Shown here piece after piece: positions 1 through 11,531 of a stretch of 64,000 nucleotides of DNA. Made by a program: the position numbers and the translations under genes. The notes beneath the pieces are model-generated. The model had not been told where the DNA came from. It saw only the letters and a list, made by a program, of their open reading frames with translations, and searched no databases. Source of the stretch: Montifringilla adamsi (Eukaryota; Chordata; Aves; Passeriformes; Passeridae); assembly GCA_017590115.1 (NCBI GenBank), contig JAGGNK010006448.1, positions 5,996,696-6,060,695 on the forward strand. Reading direction: 5' to 3'. Numbering within the stretch: the stretch's first letter is position 1; each line of letters starts with the position of its first letter.

Positions 1-3000
1 TTTATACAATCAAAATGAGTGAAAAATTTTAACTCTGAGGTACCGTTCTGTCAGATTAAAAATCACAACTACGTAATGTATATGAGAGGCTGAAATGTCA
101 AAGGCTAATGACTCAAAAAATTGGCTATTTGCAAAGCAGCAGCTACTTTGCTGAGGCCAGGTTTGCACCTTCAAACTGAAGGGGAGGAGGAGAGGTTTGG
201 CTCTGTGGTGGTAAAAATTTCTGATCCACATGAAAAAAAGGGGGTCAGCACCCACTACCAGAGGATGAGCATGATGAACTAATTTTTTATATACAAAATG
301 ATTGAGCTCAGAATTATTGTGTACCTGATAGCCTGGGATTAATGTCTTAAACAAGCTGTTTTCTGGCCAGATAAAGAAAAAAATCAATAAGATGCTGATC
401 CTGCAGAGGTGGAGTGATGCTTCTGTCATGCCATTTCCACTCTGATAGGCACTGCTGGCTCAACTGAAGTGATAGAAGCAGGGCCAAATAGCAGTCATGT
501 CATTAGAAAGGGCTATAAACCATCAGAGACCCCCGAAACACTCCCAGGCTCATTTCTGGCGCCTTCCACCATAGGATTTTGCACAATCTACAGCGTTGTA
601 AAAGGCAGTGTAAACGTTTATCTGTTCAGGGGAGGTACCTGAGCATTCCCACACAAACCTAAATGTAGTTCAAACCACTGAACTTTGTGTTTCATGGGCT
701 TCCCCTGCCCTCAATGGATAAAGATTGTACCCATCACTTCAATCAATGGGCATCAAAATTGTCACATTCAAGTCTTGTCACTGCATCCATGGGTGGTGAT
801 ATCTTCCTCTCCACTATCTACTTTTATCCTTTCTTTCTCTTTCTTTCTTTGCCCTATGTATTTTCTTAAGCAATATTTTTACACTTTTATGTTGTTATAT
901 TTCTGTAGATAATAACTAAAACAGTTACATACCTGCTTTCCATTTCAATCAAATTGTTCTGAAATAAAACTGCCATATATAAATATATAAAAACACAGGT
1001 CTGTCAGTGGTGTTTCACTCTATTTTTCCCCAAGTGATATATTAACTAGAACTTCAGTTACCCTTGCCTTCAGGTGCAGGTCGCAACACCATGTAGATTG
1101 TTAAGAAACAATTCCAACACATAACTCCCACAGAAGTCCTAAGTATGTTGGCCCAGATGGGATATCATCTCACAAAATGATTGTGGAACTAAATTTCTGT
1201 GGAATCTTCATTCCTCAGGCTACTCAATATGCTGCTGTACAAGATCCAGAGCCACCTCATCTAGCTCTGAAATTACACACATATCAAATAGGAAGTTAAG
1301 CTGGAAAAAAATCATCGGCTTCCCTGTAAACAATTTTTCCCCTGTTTTTCTACAGGTCTTCAGAACACGATCATTCCAGAAGAAGTGGTATGGGGACCCA
1401 TGTGTAAAAAGTTAATCAGTAGGAACAAAGGTACTGCCTGACTTTGTTTGCTTTCTTTGCAAACTCATTTCTTGTGTGGGATGGGGGCTGTAGTTTTTTA
1501 AAAAACAGAAAAAGATTATGAGATCATATGCATATGGAATTTGTGATAGCAAGAGTCATCAGAGGAGAAAAATTTAAAAAAAATGGAACAAAATAAAAAA
1601 CATGAAAATAAAAGACAAAGCTTTAGCAATCAGTTGACACGTGAATTCATGTTATTTTATTTCAGGGCTAAGTATATGCACCGGGAACGTGCTATTAGTA
1701 TCCATCTTGTACAGACATCTTGAGTTCTTATTGCTGTTGTACAGTAAGCCAAGATTTATATTGTGAAGTGTTCATTTACAATCCTTTCTACCCACACTAA
1801 GTACCTTTAAAAATGCATTATCTGAGACAAATGATCAAGGGCTCATTGAAAAATTGCTGCACATTTATAACTGACTATGACTTTATTAGAAGTCACAGAC
1901 CATACATTACTTAAAATCTGGTCAGTACAGCAGCACGTCAAGGAAAACAGTGTTTATATCCTACTACAGGTGGGGTTTTTTGGTTGTTGGAGTTGGGGAT
2001 TTTTTCGGTTTTTATTCCCTAAAAAGTGGGTTCCTCATAATGATGATCTGAGCATCTCTGTGGCTACAGCTCTGCACAGACTTCTTAATGAATTTTGCAG
2101 TGTCAGAAACCCCTGACTTTGCATACTGTACAGACTTGGAACTTATATAGCAACACACACAGCTTGCAGGGTTTTGCTTGGTATGTAATCTCTCTATATA
2201 TCACTGGAAATAAGTAGCAACTGTCTGTCTCAGCAGTCTATATCTCATTACTATTCATCATGGGCTGGCCTGAACAACAACTCTCCTTCAACAACATTAT
2301 TTATAAAGCAGATTCTGTTTTCTGTCTAAACCTCATTTCCAGAATGCAGTTGTTTTTGCCACTTCTGAATCCAGCCTTATCCATTTTCAAACTTATTCTT
2401 ACCTTATCCATTTTTAACCTTCACAGCATGGTTAGGACTGAATGCAACCTACCATGTATCCTACCTTGCTTCCTTAAAAAGAGGAACTCAGGCTGCAACA
2501 GGCACCTAACCTTCTCAATTAATGGTCAAGACCCTTGGGTTGTTTTGCAGCATCTCTGCAGATAATAAATTCAAGGGCATCAGAAAACCACAAATAAAGA
2601 CCTTGAAGGAATTTGACTTTTGCAGAAATTATTTCACATATTAATAGAAGCTTGTGACTGCAATTGTGTCACTTCATGAGTTTCTCATCAAAGAGCAATA
2701 GCTCTGGTAGCGTTAATGAAAGAATATGGAAAGCATGTCATTTTTTACTCTCCTTACTAGTCCACTCTTCTTCATAACTGTGATTCAGTGATTCTGTAGC
2801 TGCCCTTAGATAGAAAGAGAAGGGAAGATTTTGGGATAGCAAGACAAAAATCATGATATGCATCTTAAGGTATGAAAATATTCTTGTCTCTAATTAAAAT
2901 CACTGAAATGTACACTCATAGACTAGTCATAGTAATTGTTTTGTCCTGATCACACGTTATGAATTCACCATATGGGCTGTTCTGCTGAAAGCTTTTATTT

Positions 3001-3290
3001 CCATACCCTCCAACTCTCAGAGTTAAGAAAATAACACATAATGTTGAACAAGACTCCAACAGTGCATTTATATTGGTTCTCAGCTTGGTTCTGTTTCCTG
3101 TGGCATTATCATCAAAAAGGACAGTGCATGCTTCTTCTATCATGAACTAAATATGGAGACTTAGATGTTCAGGAAAATTTCCCAGACACCAGATGTATAA
3201 ATTCACATTTGTTTTATGTCCATGTTCAATTAAAATTTTAAAAAAGGAACGATATCGGATAATAGAATTTTTATGCATTTTAGCCAAAGG
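1..3290. other. Unique AT-rich non-coding DNA
   Basis: I recognise no gene or repeat family here. A 139-codon minus-strand frame (10-429) and a 101-codon plus-strand frame (2260-2565) are open but show no domain, no splice context and no coding-like codon use, so I treat them as chance. A short pyrimidine-rich patch of TTTC units lies near 830-850, and a G/T-rich low-complexity patch lies near 1970-2022. Confidence 0.6.
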
Positions 3291-3294
3291 GCAC

Positions 3295-3435
3295 TCATGT
3301 TCACTGAGAGGTTGTTGCTTTTTTCTTCCCTTTGGGCTCTCTGAAGGAGCTCTTGACTCCACGCAGCTGGCTTGCTAGAAGCTGAATAAACCCACACTGC
3401 AGAATATACAATCCTGTCGGTAGCTTTTATTTAAA
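3295..3435 (+). mobile_element. Possible LTR R/U5 fragment
   Basis: A locally GC-richer stretch leads into an AATAAA polyadenylation signal at about 3384-3389 (GCTGAATAAACCCAC), followed by a pyrimidine-containing segment. This arrangement resembles the R/U5 boundary of avian endogenous retrovirus LTRs, whose ends often read GCTGAATAAACC. No TG...CA boundary or target duplication is visible. The next solo LTR begins about 145 bases downstream on the opposite strand. It could be unrelated unique DNA with a chance polyadenylation motif. Confidence 0.35.
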
Positions 3436-3579
3436 CAAACAAAAAGAAATTACACTAATAATCATTTCCCGAGGATGATTTCATGTGTCTTGTTATTCTG
3501 CTCAATGCATATGGGTAGATTTTGTTCAGTTACATAAGGACTGAAGTAATTCACATTATTCTAGTTTTAGATCAATAAG

Positions 3580-4550
3580 TGTGGTGGGTTGACCCTGGCT
3601 GGGTGCCATATGCCCATCAAATCTGCACAATCACTCCCCTCTGCAGCTGAAAAGGGGAGAAAAAATGTGATGAAAGGCTTGACAGTTCAGATAAGGACAG
3701 GGAGAGATCACTCACTCATTACTGTCATGGGTAAAACAAACTCAACATTTGGAATTTAATTTAATTAATAATCAAACAAATAAGAGTAATGAGAAATAAA
3801 ACAGATCATAAAAATATCCTTCCCCCACCTCCCCCTCCTTCACCGGCTCTACTGGACACCCTTCTGAGGGGCACAGGAGATGGGGAATGGGCATTATAGT
3901 CAGATCATCTTTCTTTTGCTGCCTCCTCCTCAAGGGGAGGAGCCCCTATTCCAGTGTGGGGTCCAGTCCTTCATGTACTTCTCCAGTGTGAGTCCTTTCC
4001 ACAGACTGCAGTACTTCATGAACTGCTCCAGCATTGGTCCCCCATGGAGTCACAAGTCATACCAAGACACCTGCTCCAGTGTGGGCTTCTCTTTTCATAG
4101 GCCTTTGGGTTTTAACAGGAACCTGCTAAAACGTAGGCTTCCCACAGAGTCACAGCCTACTTTCAGTCATCCACCATGGTCCTTCATGGGTTGCAAGGGA
4201 ATAGCTGCCTCATCAACATCTTTTTCACAGGCTGCAGTGGAATCTCAGCACCTGGAGCTCCTCTTTCCCTTCCTTTCTCCCTGGCCTTGTGCTGGCAAAT
4301 ATTCTCATTCTTCTCTTCTCTGACCTCTATCATTTCTGTGCCATAATCCCTTTTTTCCCCTTCTTAAATATGTTATCACAGAGGCATTATTACCATCTTT
4401 GATGGGCTTGGCCTTGGCAAGCTTTGGGTCTGTCTTAAAGCACCTGGCATTGGCTGTCAGACATGGTGAAAGCTTCTTTTACAGAAGCTACTCTGGCAAA
4501 CTCCCACAACTTGCCCCACTAGCAAAACCTGGTCATGAAAACCCAATACA
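3580..4550 (-). mobile_element. Solo LTR, passerine ERV family B, nearly complete
   Basis: This is a solo long terminal repeat of an endogenous retrovirus, read on the minus strand. On that strand it starts with TGTATTGGGTTTTC at 4550 and ends in the complement of TGTGGTGGGTTGAC at 3580, so both TG/CA-type ends are present. A TATA-like ATATTTAAG lies at about 4361-4376, and an A/T-rich polyadenylation region lies near 3755-3800. The middle (about 3945-4090) holds four degenerate copies of a CTCCAGTGTGGGTC-type unit spaced roughly 30-50 bases apart. The bases flanking the two ends do not form a convincing target-site duplication. The 147-codon open frame at 3880-4323 is a by-product of the LTR. 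Two related fragments lie at 23.0 and 27.3 kb. Confidence 0.88.
4361..4376 (-). promoter_or_regulatory. LTR TATA-like element
   Basis: Within the family B LTR the minus strand reads TAACATATTTAAGAAG. This is the expected position and form of the retroviral core promoter TATA element. Whether it still drives transcription cannot be told from sequence. Confidence 0.5.
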
Positions 4551-7500
4551 CAGCAAAATTAGAATCCACAATTTTGTGTTCAGAAGAGCCTAATTTTTGT
4601 TAAATAGAAATTAATATTAGACATAGAATTACAAATGTGAAACCATATCCTCGGTCAGCATAAATCAGCACAGCTCCATAGGGTTCAATTGAGTTATGCA
4701 AATTAACCCCACCTGATGGCTGTCTGATCTTCTCTTATATTTAGGATTGTAATCTCAGACCTCTGGAAAGATACTGTTCAAAAAATGGGGAGCAGTAACA
4801 AGTGGTGCATTTACTAACTTTAGGAAACTATATACAGGCATTCAAACAGACACATTCACATATCTTTGAACAAAGTATAGATCTGTAATACAGCAGAATT
4901 TAAAATGAATGTGAAAATAATTATTTAATTAGCTTGCACATTCAATTATAATTTAAAAAGTAGCCATACAGAAGATAAAACAAAGTTATCTCTTCCTCTT
5001 TACTTTATAATATTTTGCTGTACAGACATTGAAATGAAAATTGCATTTTAAACAGATAGAGTCATATTGAGATATATAAAAAACACAATGAAATATGCTT
5101 AATTTACATGAATTTATAGGAATAAGATTAATATTTCAGGGCAACTGAAGAATCTAGTTTAAACCTGGAAGGGGTTGAATGATCTAATAATGTTCAACAA
5201 GTTGGTGACCCTACTCATAGAGCTAGAGAGTTCCTAATGCAAAGAAAAAAGAAAATAAGCAATAGAAAAAATAAATCTCTATTTTTTGACAATTTTTTAG
5301 TCCTTTGACCTAGTAATCTAAACTAACAAAAGTGTAAAGGCTACAGTGGAGATTAATATTACTCTAAAATTTTCCTCCAAAGATCAGAAGCTATTTCCAG
5401 ACTTTTCACAGTAAATCTTGACTATGAGACCAATACGGAGAGAAGTGATAGGTGTGAGACTCTTAACATATTACTAATAGCAATTGGAGCAGTGAAAATC
5501 ATTGTTCTCAGCAGTTAACTTGCACAGAAACCTTCTTCTGGTAGTTGCCTATGATAAAACAGGGCACATGACCACTGATGTTAAGCACGGACCAAAATAA
5601 AATTTGACTTCACTGAAAGTTTCTGCCAGAAGTTAACAAGGAGACTTAAAAACCATCTTTCATTGCCTATTCCTTTTCATTTTCCTCCAGCCAGTTATTT
5701 AGGCATTTCCTATTACAGAAGCTACTTAATAACTATGGAAACCATTAATTTGTCTGAAAATTCTTAAAACTGATTGTATTCTTTATGTTCACAACACCTT
5801 TTTGCACAAATATTTCCATAATTTAATGGGCCATTCACAAGTCTGGATAAGGCAGGTATCCCTCAAAAGTGGGAAGTACTATGCAGATAGTAGATATTTA
5901 ATTTAAACCTTATTTCTTACAATAAGTCATCACAAATCATGTAATAATTATTTTCTTCTCTATCAATAACTTCTCCAGAACATGCATCTCACTGGAAAAG
6001 GACAAGATAATCTGTATTCTTTTGCTGTTTGTTCTCAGTCTGCAGAAGATCCACAAAAGTCAGGAGATAAAACACCCACCAAGAACTGCTAATAAGGCTA
6101 CTCCTGTGATTTGCTACAAAGAAATTCAACACAAATCTTTGAAAAGCTGAAAATAATCAGACAAGAACAAAGAAAATACAATATTGGCATGCAGTCTGCA
6201 AACAGCTATACAGACGCAGAAATTCCTGCTCAGAAGTGACCATGTAATTTAACTAAATTCACAACATCCTCCTAGTCTCCAGATTATTCAGAAATACTGG
6301 TTTTGCCACATGTTAATACATATTTAGGTCTTATACTACTGATATGCTCACATACGTGCCAGTTGTATTGAGGGCTCATGGTAACTTCGTGTGAGGGACA
6401 ACTAAAGTCCATGTTTAGTCCCACAGATCCAAACACATTTCTCTGAGACAAATCTTACATGCCACCTGAGAAAGACACCATTAACCTCTGTGAAACTCAA
6501 AGTATGTTATGAACATCAGTTCTAAGTAGCATCCTACTATACTTGAACATTCTACATTCAAAACCATGATTAACATAGAAGGTTGAATTTCAATGAGAAA
6601 CAAAGAAAAAGGAAACACAGAATAACTCCCTTAAAGGTCACAGTATTTCCAAGAATTTTTTCCTATTTCTATTTTTTTTCCAATTAATTCTTTGAGCCTT
6701 ACGAAAACACATTATTATTTCTAACACACCAATTCTGTATTTTCCTAGTGAGAAAAATATAACAACTAGTAGGACTCTGATTCATATGACTTTGTGGATG
6801 CAGTTACATCCTGAACTTTCATTTAAATTACATTAATTTTATTAATTTAAATTAAAATATAATTTTATACCATTGCTTTTTTACTCCTTGTAATTAGGTT
6901 TAATCAAAACTTTAATCCAGCAATTTATTAATTTATTAGAGCTGGTAAGAAAATAAGACATATTTCTACCTCTTTTCATATTTTCAATACAGAACTCAGA
7001 GTTTAGTTTCTATATCAGTAAGCTTTTACACTCATTTAATTTCTAAAATTGATTTGTTACCCTATTTAATGTGTTATAATTTTAAAAAAACATTAACTAT
7101 GCCACTTATGTTTACTTAAAATGACCCAACCCATTGCACTTGTTTCTTGAGACTATGATCACACAAAAAATGAGCCAGGTCCTTAAGCCTTCGTGTTTAT
7201 AAACTAATCTTCAGATAACCATATCAGTGTTTGACACCTGTAGAGAATTTAGCCACTTCTTTCAAAAGCATAAGTTTCAGTTAATGCACAAGTTGAAGAT
7301 AACAACAGAGACAAATCATCTTAAAAGTGAAAACACTGCACCCCACTGCAAATCGTTAAATGTAAACATGTAACTTCACTCCTCTAAAAGAAAATGCAAA
7401 CAGCCCTTAGAGATTGGATTTGCGAACACGAGGTGCAAAAAATACTATGATTCTTTTGATTGCTTCTATATTTTGTTGTTGTCTTCATTTTTTCTCTTTA

Positions 7501-7734
7501 CCTTTCATATGTGTTGTCCTATCTTTTTCTCTTTTGGTTTGTTACCTACAAAATCCATCTCTCTCATTCTTTCCTCCACTCCCTGCTCTCCACACTAGGG
7601 AGGAGTTTCTGCTCAATTTTCTCCATGCTCTCTCATTTGGCAATGTAGACAGCAGTTAAGTCCCCTGAAGGATTTTCTTCTTCAGACTGATCAAACCAAA
7701 TTGTCTCAGCTTCTACCCATATTTAATGGGGGTC
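4551..7734. other. Unique AT-rich non-coding DNA
   Basis: The stretch has very high AT content with TTAAT/AATTA clusters, especially at 6820-6870 and 6900-6940. I see no repeat family, exon candidate or RNA gene. A segment near 7520-7600 is pyrimidine-rich and accounts for two overlapping short open frames. Confidence 0.6.
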
Positions 7735-8191
7735 TGTGGCAAATGACATGGCTGGGAGTCGCTGAAATTCAGGCGTAAGGCTTGAGACTGGAGTGAGATT
7801 GTAAAGGTAAGAGGCACACCAGTCTCTGTGAGAGATGCAAAGAATCTTCAAGAAGAGCTGACTGAGAGCACCTGCAATGGTGACAACCTGTTCAGGTGCT
7901 TCAAAAATCAGAATGGGCTCATCAGATATAGATATTTATATCAGATATATTCTCTGCTCAACCCTTTAATCGACAAGATCTGGAGTAACTCAGTGAGAGA
8001 CCTGTATCACACACAGCAGACAGGACTTCTGCACTGGCCAACACGAGCTTTCCCCGAGACTGCTTTTTTTTTTCTCTGTGGGAAAAGGAGGTCATATATC
8101 ACTTGCCAACATTAAACATATCTGTAAGGGTGTGTGCATTGGTGTTCAAGCCCATTTACTCCCTGCACAGTCAATTTGGTATTAAACCACA
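7735..8191 (+). mobile_element. ERVL-type 5' LTR (left boundary approximate)
   Basis: The sequence just left of a tRNA-Leu-type primer binding site is GC-richer than its surroundings. It contains an ATTAAA polyadenylation-type signal (about 8112-8117) and ends in ATTAAACCACA at about 8191. That places it as the LTR of an ERVL-class element on the plus strand. The left edge is a guess: I chose a TG dinucleotide where composition changes. The 95-codon frame at 7828-8115 is not a gene. This LTR does not look like families A or B elsewhere in the window. Confidence 0.6.
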
Positions 8192-8202
8192 AGAATGAAT
8201 GT

Positions 8203-8220
8203 TGATATCAGAAGTGGAAT
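8203..8220 (+). other. Retroviral primer binding site, tRNA-Leu type
   Basis: The bases TGATATCAGAAGTGGAAT match the complement of a tRNA-Leu 3' end (TGGTGTCAGAAGTGGG form) except for a few substitutions. Such a site primes reverse transcription and gives the ERVL class its name. It lies about 11 bases after the presumed LTR end, as expected. Confidence 0.72.
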
Positions 8221-8490
8221 GCCATTATACTAATCAGGTATCTGTACCATGGGGATGGATGAGCATCACGATCAGGAAGCTGATGCCATGGCAGAAGCTG
8301 ACTCTGGGCAAGGGATATCTGTCATGATAGAGGGTTGCCTAATTCTGAAGTTTGGCCAGTGAGCTGCAGAGTTGTTAATGGCCTGAGGACTGGCCAAAGA
8401 GATGGAGCTGCTACTCATTGGTGAGTGAGAGAAGAAAGGGTACATGTCTAGAGACTTACCCAGGGCATATATCATTGCAAACTATGTGCC
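8221..8490 (+). pseudogene. Decayed ERVL leader and gag start
   Basis: The bases following the primer binding site resemble the leader and first gag codons of avian ERVL elements. An acidic, histidine-containing reading frame runs through about 8251-8367 on the plus strand and is stopped by an in-frame TGA. Recognisable element sequence fades near 8490 and no protease, polymerase or envelope part follows, so the element is truncated and cannot encode a product. The 67-codon minus-strand frame at 8272-8475 is an antisense shadow. Confidence 0.6.
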
Positions 8491-10661
8491 ATCATTAAAA
8501 AAACCTTAGCAGAGAAAACTATTTGCCATCTCTTTCTGATATAATTTTATTTTGCCTTTATAGATCATTTAGTCCTCTAATTGGTAAAACAAATCTTTTC
8601 ACTAAAATTTTGTGTTCAGTTTAAGGACTGTTAGTTTGCTCATTATTAGTACAGCAAACTCATTTACACATTTATGTTAAAGATATGAGGATGAAAAACA
8701 TGAGATTCCTACAGATTTTTGTATATTCTATAGTATATAGCATACACCAAAGCTCAAAAGGATATAGTGTTAAAATTTTATTTAGATAAGAACCTTACCT
8801 GAGGCAAGAGGCTGTCCTTGTAACTCTAAGGTTAGCTGATTTCTGACCTTAAAAGCCCCAATGTAATCTCTTGCTTAAGAGGGCCTTGTACCCATTGCCA
8901 CAATTATAATGTGTGTAGAAAGTGGTAGATATAATTTTTTTCACTATTCAGGTATTCAAGATTTCTTTATAGTTTAATAATTATGACAAAATCAGGGGAC
9001 AGGATGAAAAAATTACATGTTGATTCTAACAGTATGGTTGTGAGACCCATTCTATCCTAGATACACCTCCCCCAAAAAGAACCCCAATCCCCCAAAAAAC
9101 CCCAAAACCACCCACAAACACTTTATCTGTGATATCCTTAGTTCTTCCTCAACATGAAAGAAGAACAAGATTGAGCTAACTTTCAAGTTTCCAAAGGAAA
9201 CTTTGGAATTGATCCAACCCTTTTGTTGGGATTTGCGGGAAGCAGTTGCTTTCCATCATTCCTGAAAGATTCTCTGAGGAAAACGAACTGCTGCTCGCAT
9301 CTGTGTTGTCAGCTTTCAGCCTGCTTTATGTTGTTCTAATGTTGAACCAGAGATAGGAAATATTTAATTCATACACATGGTTACCAGTGTCACAACCCAG
9401 AATGTCTTATCTTTCCAGATTTGCTACAAAAGGGAAAGAGCGGAAGCAAGAAGATATTCTGATGCAAAAATTATTACCTTGTGATTGTGTTCAAGACATT
9501 TCCCCAGGGAAGTGCAGGAAAATAAAAGTTTAATAGTATAAGGAGTTGAAATTTTCTGTCCATTTACTTTGTTGTAGATATAGGTCGGTTTTTTGTTTAT
9601 TATTTTGTGGAACTGGTGGGCTACATGAGGAAAAAATACGTTGTACCTCTCTTTTCTCCACCCCTTATGCATGTTAATATATCTGTCATTTATTCTTAAG
9701 CTATTAGAGCAATTCATAATCAAAATCATTGAGAAAATATTTGAAAACATTTGCAAATCTGCCATATATGACAAATTGTATTTGGCTTTCTTATCTGTCT
9801 ATTATATAGATTTTGACTTTAATAATACACATGGATTTGTTAAAAACAACACTTTAAATTAAGGGAAAGTAGATTTTTCACTCTTCACCAATAGACTGAC
9901 ATTTTGTCAATTCTGACACAGTCCTTTTCCTAAACTGATAAATGCTTGATTTTTTTTCCATTTCCTTATGAAAAATAAAGATAGAAAAACTTCAAATTGA
10001 GATCAAAGAACTTTCTCATCTTCACTGTAATAGTTAATAATTCCAGTTTGACAGTTTTCATACTAGAAAATATTTTGTGTATTTTTAAAAGATTACAGAT
10101 TTTAAGAATATTAAGATATTATTCATTTCTATCCTTTTAGGGGAAGTTTGCCCCAAAGAACAACTGGGACAAACATATTCTCAATTGTAAAGATTTTCTG
10201 AAATTCCATTTTAATTAAATCATCAAAGAGCACCATATATTTAAAAAGTTCTAGTAAGAACTATTCTACAAATTCTTCCAAGGAAAGAAATTAGATTTGA
10301 TGCCTCTTTATTTTTTAGTAATTTGAGAACAAAGAATTAACTCTTGATTTTTTTTTTTTGTGCTTATGAAAAATTAAATGTTCACATAGCAGACTGTATT
10401 ATTTTCTCCAGACATCCTAGTGCCACAAGTTCACATGAACTGCATGATAGAGAACAAGCTATACATCATCTCATTTTTTTTTCCAGAGACCAGTTAAGAA
10501 ATTTGATATTGGCCATGTTTACTAACACATTTTGGGGAATATTCATAGGGCTTCATTATCAGAGGTTAATCTAAACATATCATGTGATTATTATATACAT
10601 AGATAGGTATAATTTCTTGAATATATATAATAAAAATATAGTGATTTGTAGCAATTACAAA
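8491..10661. other. Unique AT-rich DNA with C-rich tracts
   Basis: This is mostly unremarkable AT-rich sequence. It holds a run of C-tracts separated by A-tracts at 9069-9113, listed separately. The 116-codon minus-strand frame (9424-9774) has no recognisable domain. Confidence 0.6.
9069..9113 (-). repeat. C/A low-complexity tract, minus-strand G-quadruplex candidate
   Basis: Five C-runs lie at 9069-9073, 9082-9085, 9089-9093, 9100-9103 and 9111-9113, separated by mostly A spacers of 8, 3, 6 and 7 bases. The minus strand therefore has at least four runs of four or five G within 35 bases, which meets a relaxed G-quadruplex pattern. Similar shorter A/C tracts recur in the window. Confidence 0.7.
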
Positions 10662-11166
10662 CAGTAGTTGCTGAAAACATTGTTGATGAGAGACAGATGT
10701 TTTAGCTGTTAATGGGCAGTGCTTAGACAGAGTCAGGGCATTTTCCAGTCCTCACACCTCCCCATCAGCGACAAGACCGGGAGTGCACAGGAATCTGGGA
10801 GGGAGCACAGCCAGGACAGTTGACCCTAACTGACAAAAAGGATATTTCACACCGTATGGAATCATGCTCAGTAATAACATCTGGGGGAAGAAGAAGGTCA
10901 CAATGGCATTTGTCTTCACATTTAAGCATGGGATGGAACCCTATTTTTGGAGAAGCTTGGACATCTTCCTGTGACTGGGAAATAGTGAAAGAATTCCTTA
11001 TTTTCATTTGCTTCAAAGTTCAGATTTTGCTTTACCTATTAAACTGTCTATATCTCAATCCATGAGTTTTCCCACTTTTGGTCTTCCAATTCTTTCCCTA
11101 ATTGTAGTGGAAAACATTGAAAGAGTACCTGGTTTGGTTTAAACTGCCTAATATAGTTAAACCACA
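10662..11166 (+). mobile_element. Solo LTR, ERVL-like family A, 5' truncated
   Basis: This is a plus-strand LTR of the same family as those at 33.6, 37.5 and 43.8 kb. It begins within U3 (GCTGAAAACATTGTTGATG) and runs through the GCAGTGCTTAGACAGAGTCA block. A decayed TATA position follows (GCTCAGTAATAACATC, about 10867-10882), then the TTTACCTATTAAACTGTCT segment (11031-11049) and the usual terminal TTAAACCACA at 11157-11166. About the first 50 bases are missing. The loss of the TATA box suggests that the promoter is dead. Short open frames on both strands (10765-11065) are shadows of the LTR. Confidence 0.87.
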
Positions 11167-11487
11167 ATAGTCTGTTATAAGTTGGTTTTAAACTAGTTTT
11201 TTGTGTAAAAATTTTTTTGAGAATTTTTTTAATTAGTTTTTTTTTAATAAAATGTTTGCTATATTTCTTCTAACTATTTTTATTGCACATTCAAATACTT
11301 GTTAAGGAATTGTTTTCTGGGAACATTGATTGACAGATGCATTAAAAGTGTGTGGTTTGAGCATGTTTCCTATGAAAAATTTAATACCTTTATTTTATCG
11401 TGGATCAAAATCCATTTTAGTAATATTTTATTTTTTGTTTTCAAGTTCCTTAAATTTCTTTTGTTTCTGGTAGTGAAACATCTGTGG

Positions 11488-11531
11488 GAGTGGGAAGACT
11501 GGGACTGTGAGACTTCAGAGTGGGAAGACTG
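11488..11531. repeat. Short direct repeat, period 30
   Basis: The 14-mer GAGTGGGAAGACTG occurs at 11488-11501 and again at 11518-11531, with a partly similar spacer. It looks like a local duplication with no evident function. Confidence 0.6.

Noticed and set aside
10..429. 139-codon minus-strand open frame
   Set aside because: No domain or codon bias and no start or splice context. A frame of this size is expected somewhere in 64 kb read in six frames.
3880..4323. 147-codon plus-strand open frame
   Set aside because: It falls wholly within the solo LTR at 3580-4550, antisense to the element.
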